A DNA stretch of 64,000 nt from the NCBI GenBank assembly GCA_016932415.1, contig JAFGCX010000007.1:62001-126000 (forward strand), written 5' to 3'. Positions 1-8,160 of the stretch are shown piece after piece. The DNA is from Candidatus Krumholzibacteriota bacterium (GTDB lineage: Bacteria; Krumholzibacteriota; Krumholzibacteriia; Krumholzibacteriales; Krumholzibacteriaceae). Every line of letters starts with the position of its first letter. Positions within the stretch are counted from its first letter, which is position 1. The notes below the pieces were generated by a model. That model made no database searches and was not told the origin of the DNA. It saw only the letters and a list, made by a program, of their open reading frames with translations. A program made the position numbers and the translations under genes.

Positions 1-2
1 TG

Positions 3-857
3 ATCGTAATACTCGGAACATGGGTCACTGAAAAATTCGTCGAACCGAGGCTCGGCAGTTACGAGGGAAAACTAGACAGTTTCGAAACGGTATCGAAGAA
101 CGAGAAAAAGGGTCTTGTCTGGGCAGGTATCGCCGTCGCTGTCACCCTTGGCATCCTGTTGATCCTCGCCCTGCCGCCGGGAGCTGTCCTTCGTGATCCC
201 GTGACCGGGTCGCTTCTTCGATCACCTTTTGTCAGCGGCATGATAACGGCGATCATGCTCTTCTTCCTTATCCCCGGAATCGTCTATGGCGTCGTGACGG
301 GAACTGTCCGGAATGACAAGGATGTCGTAAAGCATATGACATCTTCGATGAAGGGCCTGGCCGGTTACATAGTCCTCGTATTCTTCGCCGGACAGTTCGT
401 CTATTATTTCAAACAATCCAACATAGGAGTCCTCCTGGCGATCAAGGGAGCCCAGTTGCTCCAGAATATAGGATTTACCGGGATATCACTTCTCGTGGCT
501 TTTGTCCTCCTGTCGGCGTTCATCAACCTTTTCATGGGAAGCGCTTCAGCCAAATGGGCGATCATGGCTCCGGTCTTCGTTCCGATGTTCATGCTGCTCG
601 GATATCATCCCGGGATCACGCAAGCCGCCTTCAGGATAGGCGATTCGATAACGAATATAATCACTCCGATGATGAGCTACTTCGCGCTGATCGTAGCGTT
701 CGCCCAGAAATATGACGAAAAATACGGCATAGGCACTATCACCGCGACGATGGTCCCCTATACGGTCGTATTCGGAGTCGCATGGACTCTTCTGCTTGCC
801 CTGTGGATGTGGCTCGGGCTGCCTACCGGACCAGGCGCCCCGATTCATCTGCCTTAA
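3..857 (+). CDS. AbgT-family transporter, C-terminal part (5' end outside window)
   Basis: The reading frame is open from the first bases of the window and codes for 284 residues of a polytopic inner-membrane protein. The opening segment (VTEKFVEPRLGSY) and the later pieces around MGSASAKWAIMAPVFVPM and DSITNIITPMMSYF match the conserved C-terminal half of the AbgT (p-aminobenzoyl-glutamate transporter) family, whose members are ion-coupled carriers; some export sulfonamides. Family proteins are around 500 residues, so roughly the N-terminal half lies upstream of base 1. Substrate cannot be told from sequence. The next gene starts 213 bp downstream and looks functionally unrelated. Confidence 0.85.
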   Translation: MVILGTWVTEKFVEPRLGSYEGKLDSFETVSKNEKKGLVWAGIAVAVTLGILLILALPPGAVLRDPVTGSLLRSPFVSGMITAIMLFFLIPGIVYGVVTGTVRNDKDVVKHMTSSMKGLAGYIVLVFFAGQFVYYFKQSNIGVLLAIKGAQLLQNIGFTGISLLVAFVLLSAFINLFMGSASAKWAIMAPVFVPMFMLLGYHPGITQAAFRIGDSITNIITPMMSYFALIVAFAQKYDEKYGIGTITATMVPYTVVFGVAWTLLLALWMWLGLPTGPGAPIHLP

Positions 858-975
858 AAGGGAACGGCAATACCCTCGATACGCCGGAATCGTGTTTTAG
901 CAATCCCGATGGGAAGCCCTGCCCGTGTCTGAATCCGTTAAAGTTTTTTCTCACATGGCCGATAACCCCTCCGAG

Positions 976-1008
976 GAAAGATATCGCGCCGCTACAGCGA
1001 TATCTTCC
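976..1008. repeat. Inverted repeat between AbgT and PilZ-like genes
   Basis: AAGATATCGC (978-987) is repeated in perfect inverted orientation as GCGATATCTT (997-1006) across a 9-base loop; GG and CC just outside extend it with one bulged A. There is no following T-run, so it is not a standard intrinsic terminator. It could be an operator or an RNA hairpin about 65 bp upstream of the PilZ-like gene. Confidence 0.4.
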
Positions 1009-1070
1009 GGCCGGACTGCGGTTATTTAAGAATATTCTGCCGGCAACGGCCTCAACAGCAGGTTGGAACA

Positions 1071-1976
1071 ATGAAGAAGACGACTCAGAGATATACGAGG
1101 ATCGATCCGGATCTTGTAAGGGGAATCAGAAAATTAGAGATGGAGGAACTTGACAAGATTCGAAAACTCACGCAAAAGGAACTCACCGCCAGAATATTTA
1201 TCGGAGTCGCGGAAAGCATCCCCGCCGGCTCTCCGGTAGAACTCGAACTTGATCTGTCCGACAAGGGCGTGCTGACAGCTGACGGGATCGTCGAATGGGT
1301 GAACGACGGTGTCAGCCACGAAGACGCGACAGGGCTGGGCATACAGCTCTTCGCCATATTCAGGCCTGATTCGGCAGGCGATCACCCGTCGGGGAGAAAG
1401 GCTGCCGGAATCAGCGGTGAAGAGGATAATGAGATCAGGCGGCCTGACTCTTCGACAGGGGAAACAGAAATCGAGAGAGAATCCGAGGAAGATGGATCGA
1501 TCGTCCCCTCATCTACGGCGATATGCGATCTTTTCGAATCGCTTCTCGATGCCAAAGTCTCAACCGGGCCTGGATCGGCTGTGGTCATAGACCCTGAAAC
1601 GCCTCTCGCCGCTGCCTTATTCACCCTCGAAGACGGTACGGCGAAAGCGATATGGCTATCTTCTCTTGAAACCATCGTATATGTAGGATCGGCTCTTGCC
1701 GTAGTCCCTCCTGAAACAGCGATGGCGACGGTGAAATCCGCGGAGATACCGGACAATATAAGAGAGAACTTCCAGGAAGTGATGAATGTATCGGCATCGC
1801 TCTTCAATAAGGCGGAAGGTCCGTTCCTCAAACTCGACGAGCTTTTCATCCATCCGGAACCGGTAACTGAAGATATCATGATGAAGGTAGCCGGTGCAGC
1901 CAACCGCGTCGACCTGGCAATCAGGATAGCGGATTACGGTGAAGGAACGATGTCGCTAATCGAGATTGGAAATTGA
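1071..1976 (+). CDS. PilZ-like domain protein
   Basis: 301 residues, no signal peptide or membrane segment. Residues about 40-100 have the shape of a PilZ domain, which binds cyclic di-GMP in many bacteria: a SPVELELDLSDKGVLTADGIVEWV stretch is split here as a beta-rich core followed by GLGIQLFAIF, matching the usual G-I-x-F ending. The canonical RxxxR and D/NxSxxG binding residues are not clear, so ligand binding is doubtful. A linker rich in Glu and Ser (about 105-145) leads to a C-terminal alpha/beta domain that I do not recognise. The HDOD gene follows after 15 bp, so the pair is probably one transcript with a signalling role. Confidence 0.55.
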   Translation: MKKTTQRYTRIDPDLVRGIRKLEMEELDKIRKLTQKELTARIFIGVAESIPAGSPVELELDLSDKGVLTADGIVEWVNDGVSHEDATGLGIQLFAIFRPDSAGDHPSGRKAAGISGEEDNEIRRPDSSTGETEIERESEEDGSIVPSSTAICDLFESLLDAKVSTGPGSAVVIDPETPLAAALFTLEDGTAKAIWLSSLETIVYVGSALAVVPPETAMATVKSAEIPDNIRENFQEVMNVSASLFNKAEGPFLKLDELFIHPEPVTEDIMMKVAGAANRVDLAIRIADYGEGTMSLIEIGN

Positions 1977-1991
1977 GACTGAGGGGCAGAG

Positions 1992-2873
1992 ATGAACAGG
2001 CGCGAAGCGATAATCTCAAAACTACCACTCGTCAGGGCTATTCCCGGAACCGCGATCAACGTAATGAAAATATTGCAGGACCCCGAGTTCGAGATCGATG
2101 ACCTTCTTGAAGCGATAGAATACAACCAGGGGCTGACATCGAATCTGCTCAGAATGGCGAATTCGGCGATGTTTGGCGCGCCTGGATTCATAAACAACAT
2201 GAAAGACGCGGTCACGCGTCTTGGAGCGAATAATATCTACAGGATGACAGTCGCCTCGGTAGTCTCGCCATCAGCAAAACAGAAGGTCGAAGGATATGAC
2301 CTGGAAGCGGGAGATCTGTGGCTCCACTCGGTCTCGGTGGCGCTCTGCACGGAGAGGCTGGCGAAAAAACTCAAACTGCGCGTCCCCCCATATTCCTTCA
2401 CCGCCGCGATCCTTCATGATATCGGGAAAATAGTCCTCGGGTCTTTCCTGGAGATCGATTCTGCTCCGATAAATTTTCTCGTAAGGCGAAAAGGGTACAC
2501 TCTGTTCGAAGCTGAAAAAAAGATCCTCGGTATAGACCACGCCGAAGTGGGAGCTCTTCTCCTTGCCAGATGGAATATACCGGATGAAATAATCTCGATC
2601 GCCCGATGGCACCATGAACCGGAGAAGTGCAGGAGGGACTGCCAGGTGGCCCAAATGATCCATCTGGCTGACACTATCTCGATGCGCCTGATCATAGGTC
2701 AGGACGACACCATGAGCATTGAAGGACTTCCCCGCGGGCTTATCGAAAAATTCGCCATCGATGAGGAATTGATCGAGACTGTCATCTCGGAGACACTCGA
2801 TCTTCTTGAAAAATCGAGGGACCTTTACCAGATCGAACTTCCCACTCCGATCACGGGGGATGGGGAATCCTGA
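1992..2873 (+). CDS. HDOD domain signalling protein
   Basis: 293 residues. The N-terminal two thirds is an HDOD domain: LPLVRAIPGTAINVMKILQD, then a helix ending in GLTSNLLRMANSAMFG, and a later HDIGKIVLG stretch that keeps an HD pair, as in HD-type phosphohydrolase folds. HDOD proteins are usually non-enzymatic regulators in chemotaxis, motility and cyclic di-GMP output. A GAGGGGCAG ribosome site precedes the ATG. It lies 15 bp behind the PilZ-like gene on the same strand, which supports a shared pathway. Confidence 0.8.
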   Translation: MNRREAIISKLPLVRAIPGTAINVMKILQDPEFEIDDLLEAIEYNQGLTSNLLRMANSAMFGAPGFINNMKDAVTRLGANNIYRMTVASVVSPSAKQKVEGYDLEAGDLWLHSVSVALCTERLAKKLKLRVPPYSFTAAILHDIGKIVLGSFLEIDSAPINFLVRRKGYTLFEAEKKILGIDHAEVGALLLARWNIPDEIISIARWHHEPEKCRRDCQVAQMIHLADTISMRLIIGQDDTMSIEGLPRGLIEKFAIDEELIETVISETLDLLEKSRDLYQIELPTPITGDGES

Positions 2874-2979
2874 CAATCTGACCAGTGCCAAACACCTGAA
2901 AAACGGTATACAAATCTGCTCTATCTGTTTAGACTATCCATCGGCAGAATCATGGTGGGAGCCCTGAGAGGAATAAAGC

Positions 2980-4056
2980 ATGCGGATAGTCTTTCTCGGA
3001 GATGGATCGCTTAACCACATAAGGAGATGGGCAGGATATTTTCACGAGAGAGGCCACGAAGTACTTCTTTTGTCCTTCGAGGATATTTCCGGCTGCCTTT
3101 TCCCGTCCCTGCGTCTTCCGAAATATCTTCCCACGAAGCTGGCCGGTTATCTTTCCGCATTTCCCACGGTAAGGAGGATACTTAAAAATTTCAAACCCGA
3201 CCTGGTCAATGCTCTTTACGCCGGTGGATACGGATTTCTCGCCAGTATCAGCAGCGATGCCCCTCTTGTCGTATCAACCCTTGGCTCGGATCTTCTCATA
3301 GATTACCCATCGAGCCCTGTCCACAGATACCAGATCCGGCGAGCCCTTCGCGGTGCTGCTCTCGTCACTACCGACGCCGAAAATCTTTCCGCCGCGGCGA
3401 TCGAAGCGGGGGTCTCATCGGAAAAAATATTAAAGATCTTTTTCGGAATCGAAGAAGATATATTCTTCCCTCCCGCTCCGAGCGGTACTGCGATGACCAG
3501 GGAAGCGGGCCGAGTGAATATCATCACGACACGCAACCTTTACTCTGTATATAATATCGACCTTCTGGTCGATTCGGCTCCGATGATCCTCAAAAAAACT
3601 GACGCTCTCTTTACGATATGCGGCGAAGGACCGCTGAGAAATAACCTGGAAGAAAAAGTCTCCCGCATGGGGTTGAATGAACGATTTATCTTCCGGGGAC
3701 GGCTTTCTCCGGAGGAGATCGCCGGTGAGCTGAGAAATGCGAATATATATGTCTCGACCTCTCTTTCCGATTCAACGTCGGTATCGCTGCTTGAAGCGAT
3801 GGCATGCGGCGCGATACCTGTAGTAACAGACATAGTCGCGAACAGGGAATGGATCGAAAACGGAAAAAACGGTTTTCTCGTTCCCGTCGATTCGCCGGAG
3901 GCTCTTGCTGAAGCGGTGGTTGAAAGCACAAGAGACTCTGATCGGATCGATATTTTCAGAAAGAAAAATATATCGATTATAAAAAAGAAGGGGTTGTGGG
4001 CTCCCAACATGAGAGTGCTTGAAGAAAGATTTTTATCAATGCTCGGACAGGTTTGA
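2980..4056 (+). CDS. Glycosyltransferase family 4 (GT-B fold)
   Basis: 358 residues. The N-terminal Rossmann half starts MRIVFLGDGSLNHIRRWAGY, with STLGSDLL near residue 105. The C-terminal half carries the GT4 donor-binding pattern, ICGEGPLRNNLEEKV followed by STSLSDSTSVSLLEAMACG; the first position of the usual EX7E pair is changed (SDSTSVSLLE keeps only the second Glu). It should move a nucleotide-linked sugar onto a lipid or glycan acceptor at the cytoplasmic membrane face. GAGAGGAATAAAGC precedes the ATG. It overlaps the start of the ClC gene, so the two are probably co-translated. Confidence 0.85.
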   Translation: MRIVFLGDGSLNHIRRWAGYFHERGHEVLLLSFEDISGCLFPSLRLPKYLPTKLAGYLSAFPTVRRILKNFKPDLVNALYAGGYGFLASISSDAPLVVSTLGSDLLIDYPSSPVHRYQIRRALRGAALVTTDAENLSAAAIEAGVSSEKILKIFFGIEEDIFFPPAPSGTAMTREAGRVNIITTRNLYSVYNIDLLVDSAPMILKKTDALFTICGEGPLRNNLEEKVSRMGLNERFIFRGRLSPEEIAGELRNANIYVSTSLSDSTSVSLLEAMACGAIPVVTDIVANREWIENGKNGFLVPVDSPEALAEAVVESTRDSDRIDIFRKKNISIIKKKGLWAPNMRVLEERFLSMLGQV

Positions 4057-4058
4057 CG

Positions 4059-5360
4059 ATGGCGGCGAATAAAAGGAGAGAACTTTTCAGCCTTCCCGGA
4101 AAATGGATGCTGATCTCAGTCATGGTAGGACCTGCCACAGCAGTCACTGTCTGGGGATTCATGATACTACTCAGGGTGATAATAGACTTTTCTCCACGGC
4201 TGATACCTGCCGCTCCATGGATCGCCCCTTTCGTTGGGGCTACTCTTGTCGGAGGTCTGATACTCAGGTTTATCCCCGGCGCCGGAGGAGAAGGGATACC
4301 GTCATATCTCGTCGCCGTCAACAGAAACCACGGAAGAATCAGTCTTGCCGGAACGCTCCTGAAAATACCGGCGACGCTGTTCACTCTCGGTTTTTACGGA
4401 AGCGGGGGGATCGTCGGGCCTCTCGCAAGGATCGGATCGGGGATCGGGGGATATCTTATCAAAGGTATCTTTCGCCTCCTGGGAATCGGGGAACGTGATG
4501 AATTGAGGATAGCGACCATCTGTGGAGTAGGCGGTATCGTCAGCGCGATCTTTCACTCTCCCTTCGGAGGAGGAATCTTCGCCGTCGAGATCCTTAACCG
4601 CGATACGGTGCGGTATCGCGATCTTTTTCCTTCGATAATGACCGGCTACGCGTCTTTTTTCACTTCACGATTTCTTCTCGGCGAAGGACCGATATTCGCG
4701 CTGAACGCGCCGGACGCGCTCAGTTCGAACATAACGTACGCTCTTCTTCCGGTCGCCGCAGCTTTTTGCGGCGCCGTCGGCCTGCTGTTCATCTTTACAT
4801 TCAAATGGAGTTCCTGGCTTTTTCAGCAGATAAAATGGCGCCAACCCTCCCGGACGATACCTGCAGGAGCGCTTCTGAGCCTCCTCTGGATTTCCGGCGG
4901 AGAATGGAGCCTCAATATATCAACTGCCCTCTATAATGCTCTCGGCAGTGGAGATGTGCGTATGCTGTCGAGCATCATCTCTTCGGAATATAACCTCATC
5001 ATACTACTGTCGACGGTGATCCTCGTAAAAATAGCAGCCACGTCGATCACTATAGGAAGCGGAATGAGCGGAGGGTTCACCGGGCCGATGATCATTACCG
5101 GAATGGCAAGCGGCGCTCTCTTCGCCTCTCTCCTCGGCTGTAGTCCTGGAGGCCCGGAGTACTTCATCTTCATGGCCTGCGGTGTAGCCTCGGTCCTCGG
5201 ATCGGCCCTGAATGTCCCTCTCGCCGCGACGGTGATCACGGCAGCAGTCTTTGGAAACGGATATATGATTCCGGCGGCAGTCGGAGGGGCTCTTTCATTC
5301 ATACTTTACAGGAGCCTGACGATCTATAACTATTCCTACGCCAGATCGACTCAGCCCTAA
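4059..5360 (+). CDS. ClC-family chloride channel/transporter lacking the gating glutamate
   Basis: 433 residues from ATG 4059 (a TTG six bases earlier is also in frame). About ten hydrophobic segments. ClC signatures are present: GGEGIP near residue 77 for the usual GSGIP, GSGGIVGPLARIG at 114-126 for the GREGP region, and GSGMSGGFTGP near residue 325 for the GxFxP region. In the second motif the two residues between the glycines are Ile118 and Val119, where most family members have Arg/Lys and the gating Glu. Without that Glu, proton-coupled exchange is not expected, so passive anion conduction is more likely. There are no cytoplasmic CBS domains. The gene slightly overlaps or abuts the upstream glycosyltransferase. 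Confidence 0.85.
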   Translation: MAANKRRELFSLPGKWMLISVMVGPATAVTVWGFMILLRVIIDFSPRLIPAAPWIAPFVGATLVGGLILRFIPGAGGEGIPSYLVAVNRNHGRISLAGTLLKIPATLFTLGFYGSGGIVGPLARIGSGIGGYLIKGIFRLLGIGERDELRIATICGVGGIVSAIFHSPFGGGIFAVEILNRDTVRYRDLFPSIMTGYASFFTSRFLLGEGPIFALNAPDALSSNITYALLPVAAAFCGAVGLLFIFTFKWSSWLFQQIKWRQPSRTIPAGALLSLLWISGGEWSLNISTALYNALGSGDVRMLSSIISSEYNLIILLSTVILVKIAATSITIGSGMSGGFTGPMIITGMASGALFASLLGCSPGGPEYFIFMACGVASVLGSALNVPLAATVITAAVFGNGYMIPAAVGGALSFILYRSLTIYNYSYARSTQP

Positions 5361-5740
5361 AACAGCCGGTCGATCTGACGGCGAATGCCGATAGAAACCC
5401 CTCCATTACGGGAAATAAAAGAGGAATACTGGAAACTCCTCTCTCCTCTGCACCCGGCGAAAGATAACTTCCCCAATAAAATTCTTTCCAAATCTATATT
5501 ATCTGGGAATTTTTCCCCATCCGCTTGCGCTTAAATTTAAAAGAAAAAGAAAATATATCTCTCTCAGCCATAATACTCAATCGGCTAACTGCCTGTGGAT
5601 AAAAGCGCTGACACCATGATCGGAGCCGAATAGACGAAGATACAGTGTCAACACGCCTTTACACAATTATTGGAATATATCTTGTTCTGAAGATTGGTCG
5701 ACAGGACGGTTTTTAACGCGGTGAAGACGGGAGAGCGGAT
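5361..5740. other. Intergenic stretch, no gene seen
   Basis: 380 bp between the ClC gene and the next membrane-protein gene. No open frame with a ribosome site is evident on either strand, nor any convincing terminator or promoter. The stretch is richer in A and T than the flanking genes, especially 5470-5570, and probably holds the promoter for the gene at 5741. Confidence 0.5.
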
Positions 5741-6343
5741 ATGCAAATGATCATTCTGAAAACTGCCGCGATAATACTGCTTTTTTACTCCCTTCTCTCC
5801 AGATCTTCAGTAAGAACACCATCGAGGATATTCCTGCTGTCGATGATCATCACCGTTTTTACCATTTACCTGACAAAAGACGGCATCGGGGGACTTATTT
5901 TTTCCGTTTCGGGGTTGTTCACCGTTTCGATCGGTGTCCTGGCGTGCCATCTGGTAAAACAGATATCCCCCGACGAGTATCTTGCCGCGGCAGCGATCGG
6001 ATCTGTCGTGGGACCGATCGGATCGTTTTTCATTATCATTATAATCTTCGCGATGAGCACAATTCAAAAGATGGCTCGATGCGAATCGACGGCAACCATG
6101 GAACGCCTGCTCAGGAAGCATATTTCGGCGGAGGAAGTTATTTCAACGGGAAAGAAACGAGCTGATATCCTGGTGAAGGAACTCCACTGGATACTTTCCG
6201 CGGAAAGGGAAACTTCCGACGGGACTCCAGGGATAGGAATAAAAAACAATGAGACTGTGGAAACGCGCCAGAAGATATTCTCCTGGGGTACAAAGCTCGC
6301 CATGGCTACTCTCGCGATTCTGATCTCCGGAATCTTCATCTGA
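5741..6343 (+). CDS. Membrane protein resembling a degenerate A24 prepilin peptidase
   Basis: 200 residues with four or five hydrophobic segments and a cytosolic-looking charged stretch (about 110-180). Residues 45-105 follow the order seen in A24/TadV prepilin peptidases: a TKDGIGGLIFSVSGLF segment, then SPDEYLAAAAIGSVVGP, which lines up with the family's GAGDVKLLAAIGAxxGP. At the position of the second catalytic Asp there is Glu, and no first catalytic Asp motif is visible. If the resemblance is real, the protein is probably not an active peptidase. GGGAGAGCGG precedes the ATG. A DUF192 gene follows after 13 bp. Confidence 0.5.
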   Translation: MQMIILKTAAIILLFYSLLSRSSVRTPSRIFLLSMIITVFTIYLTKDGIGGLIFSVSGLFTVSIGVLACHLVKQISPDEYLAAAAIGSVVGPIGSFFIIIIIFAMSTIQKMARCESTATMERLLRKHISAEEVISTGKKRADILVKELHWILSAERETSDGTPGIGIKNNETVETRQKIFSWGTKLAMATLAILISGIFI

Positions 6344-6356
6344 AAGCCTGGAAAAG

Positions 6357-6704
6357 ATGTCTGTAAGGAACAGGTCCAAAGACAGATTGATAGCCGAGAC
6401 GATACTGACGCTGAACAGCCAGTTCAGAAAGACTCTTTATATGCTTAATCGCCACGGTATTCCTGACAATTGCGTCCTGTGGATATCCCCTTGCAACGGG
6501 ATATACACTGCCGGAATGAAAACTCCGATCGATATCGCCTTTCTTGACAGCAAGGGGAGAGTCACCAGAATACTGAAAGAATTTCCACCTGATTCCTTCG
6601 CCGGATCCGGTCCGAAGGCCATAAGCGCGATCGAGCTTCCCAATGGAAGACTCGCCGAGACCGACACCGGTGTCGGCGACCTGGTCGAGATCCTTCTCGA
6701 CTGA
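6357..6704 (+). CDS. DUF192 family protein
   Basis: 115 residues. The DUF192 core is clear: MKTPIDIAFLDSKGRV at about residues 53-68 matches the family's W-M-K-N-T-x-x-P-L-D-I-x-F-x-D, and AISAIELPNGRL followed by VGDLVEI matches its C-terminal half. The function of this small beta-rich family is not established. Most members have a signal peptide; this copy has none obvious and lacks the usual Trp before Met-Lys. It follows the A24-like gene by 13 bp and probably shares its transcript. Confidence 0.8.
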   Translation: MSVRNRSKDRLIAETILTLNSQFRKTLYMLNRHGIPDNCVLWISPCNGIYTAGMKTPIDIAFLDSKGRVTRILKEFPPDSFAGSGPKAISAIELPNGRLAETDTGVGDLVEILLD

Positions 6705-6732
6705 GGATCAATATCGTTGCGGGTCCGGAAAA

Positions 6733-7920
6733 TCACCAGTAGCCGACCGAGGTATAACCGACCCAATGGTTAAGGTTGGCGATGTTTGTAGCCCCTGTCC
6801 CCTCGCCTTCGAAGAGCAGGGGGCCGGGATCGAGGCTTGTACTGTAGTCAAGCATGACGCCGACGGGAGCGTCTCTTCCTTCCATCGCGCTCAGCCGCGA
6901 AATAAGGGAGAGGCCGAATGGGATCGAATATACTCCGCACCATGGTATCTTGTACGGCCACTCGAATTCGAAACTGTCTATCCTTTCCCTGAATATCTTT
7001 ATCTTCTCCGGGGTGAGCTTTCCGGCAAGAGTCGTTTTAACGATATCGATATCACGAGCCACCGCTTTTTCATACCCGTCCTTTCCGGTACCGAATGGCG
7101 CGTGATTCCTGCCACCCCATTCCTCGTCACCATAATGAACGCAGTCACTGGAAATAAGAATTATATAATCGCGCCCTATCTTCATTCCCTTCTTCTCAAA
7201 TTCCCTGCCAAGGGCTGCGGAAAACTCTTCTGCCGCGGCGTCAAAATTTTCTTCTTCAAAAAAAGTAACAAGCAGAGGCAGGATCTCGAGTTTACGTCCC
7301 TTTATTTCTTTTTCATCCCCGCTGCCGCGTCGACAGGAATACTGAAGGAAAGGAAGGATCCCTTCGATCGAATGCTCATCACGGTGCAGATCGTCATTTA
7401 CCATGACTATCTCGCCGGGAAGAGACTCAATAAGACTCTCTCTTATCGAAGAGACCGGTATTTCCCCGTACGGCCCCTTCCATGCGCGATAGCTTTCAAA
7501 GACTATCTTCCCCCTGATCCCAAGACGCCTTGCCCTGTGTGAGACTCCCACGATGACGGCAAGGGGGGCATCGATCTCCCTGGTCAGTTTCAGACAGGCA
7601 GGTCCCGCGTATATATAATCATCATGAGGCAGTATGCCTCCCAACATCTTCCCCCGTGGAAGATCGATCGCTCCGCCACCTTCATCGATACGCTCCATCG
7701 ACAACCTGACGACTTCATCCATCTGTCCGGACGTCGTGGCGTAACCGACCGAATCGACCGGGACTCTGACCGGATCGGCCCCTAAAACGCGGACTTGTTG
7801 AAAAACAAGAAGAACGGCAATAAAAAGGACTGTCCGGCCTTTTTTTGAATATGAGGCGAGGTCTTCCATAATCGAAAATCGAGATCCCGCGTCCCTTTCA
7901 GATACAGAAAGATCCAGCAT
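6733..7920 (-). CDS. Memo-family (AmmeMemoRadiSam protein B-like) protein with N-terminal membrane anchor/signal
   Basis: 395 residues from the ATG that has AGGAGGGGG nine bases upstream; a longer frame begins at 7962. A hydrophobic segment at about 29-47 suggests export or membrane anchoring. The rest is the Memo fold, related to class III extradiol dioxygenases. ILPHDDYIYAGP carries His99, GVSHRARRLG carries His128 and IPWCGVYS carries Cys329, corresponding to His49, His81 and Cys244 of human MEMO1; SSDCVHYG gives His262 for the fourth conserved position, and DEHSIEGILPFLQ is also family-typical. The AmmeMemoRadiSam partners (AMMECR1 and radical SAM proteins) are not nearby. An exported copy is unusual, and its substrate is unknown. 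Confidence 0.85.
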   Translation of the reverse strand: MLDLSVSERDAGSRFSIMEDLASYSKKGRTVLFIAVLLVFQQVRVLGADPVRVPVDSVGYATTSGQMDEVVRLSMERIDEGGGAIDLPRGKMLGGILPHDDYIYAGPACLKLTREIDAPLAVIVGVSHRARRLGIRGKIVFESYRAWKGPYGEIPVSSIRESLIESLPGEIVMVNDDLHRDEHSIEGILPFLQYSCRRGSGDEKEIKGRKLEILPLLVTFFEEENFDAAAEEFSAALGREFEKKGMKIGRDYIILISSDCVHYGDEEWGGRNHAPFGTGKDGYEKAVARDIDIVKTTLAGKLTPEKIKIFRERIDSFEFEWPYKIPWCGVYSIPFGLSLISRLSAMEGRDAPVGVMLDYSTSLDPGPLLFEGEGTGATNIANLNHWVGYTSVGYW

Positions 7921-8160
7921 AATAAGAATCCCCCTCCTGTTATCACCTTCTTGCGACAACAATGATCAAAGTGCCGGAAAGATTTTATTCCATGGAGGCG
8001 GAAGAGTCAATCATCGAAGATTACCGGCCGGGCCGGGTAATTCTTTCCCGCGATAAAGAATTTGCTTTGTCTTTTTCGACATCCGCCGATATATTCCACT
8101 GTCAAAACAGACCCGGTGGGCGCCGTGTTGAACGTTTATGAGAGGCCTGAAAAGGTCGGG

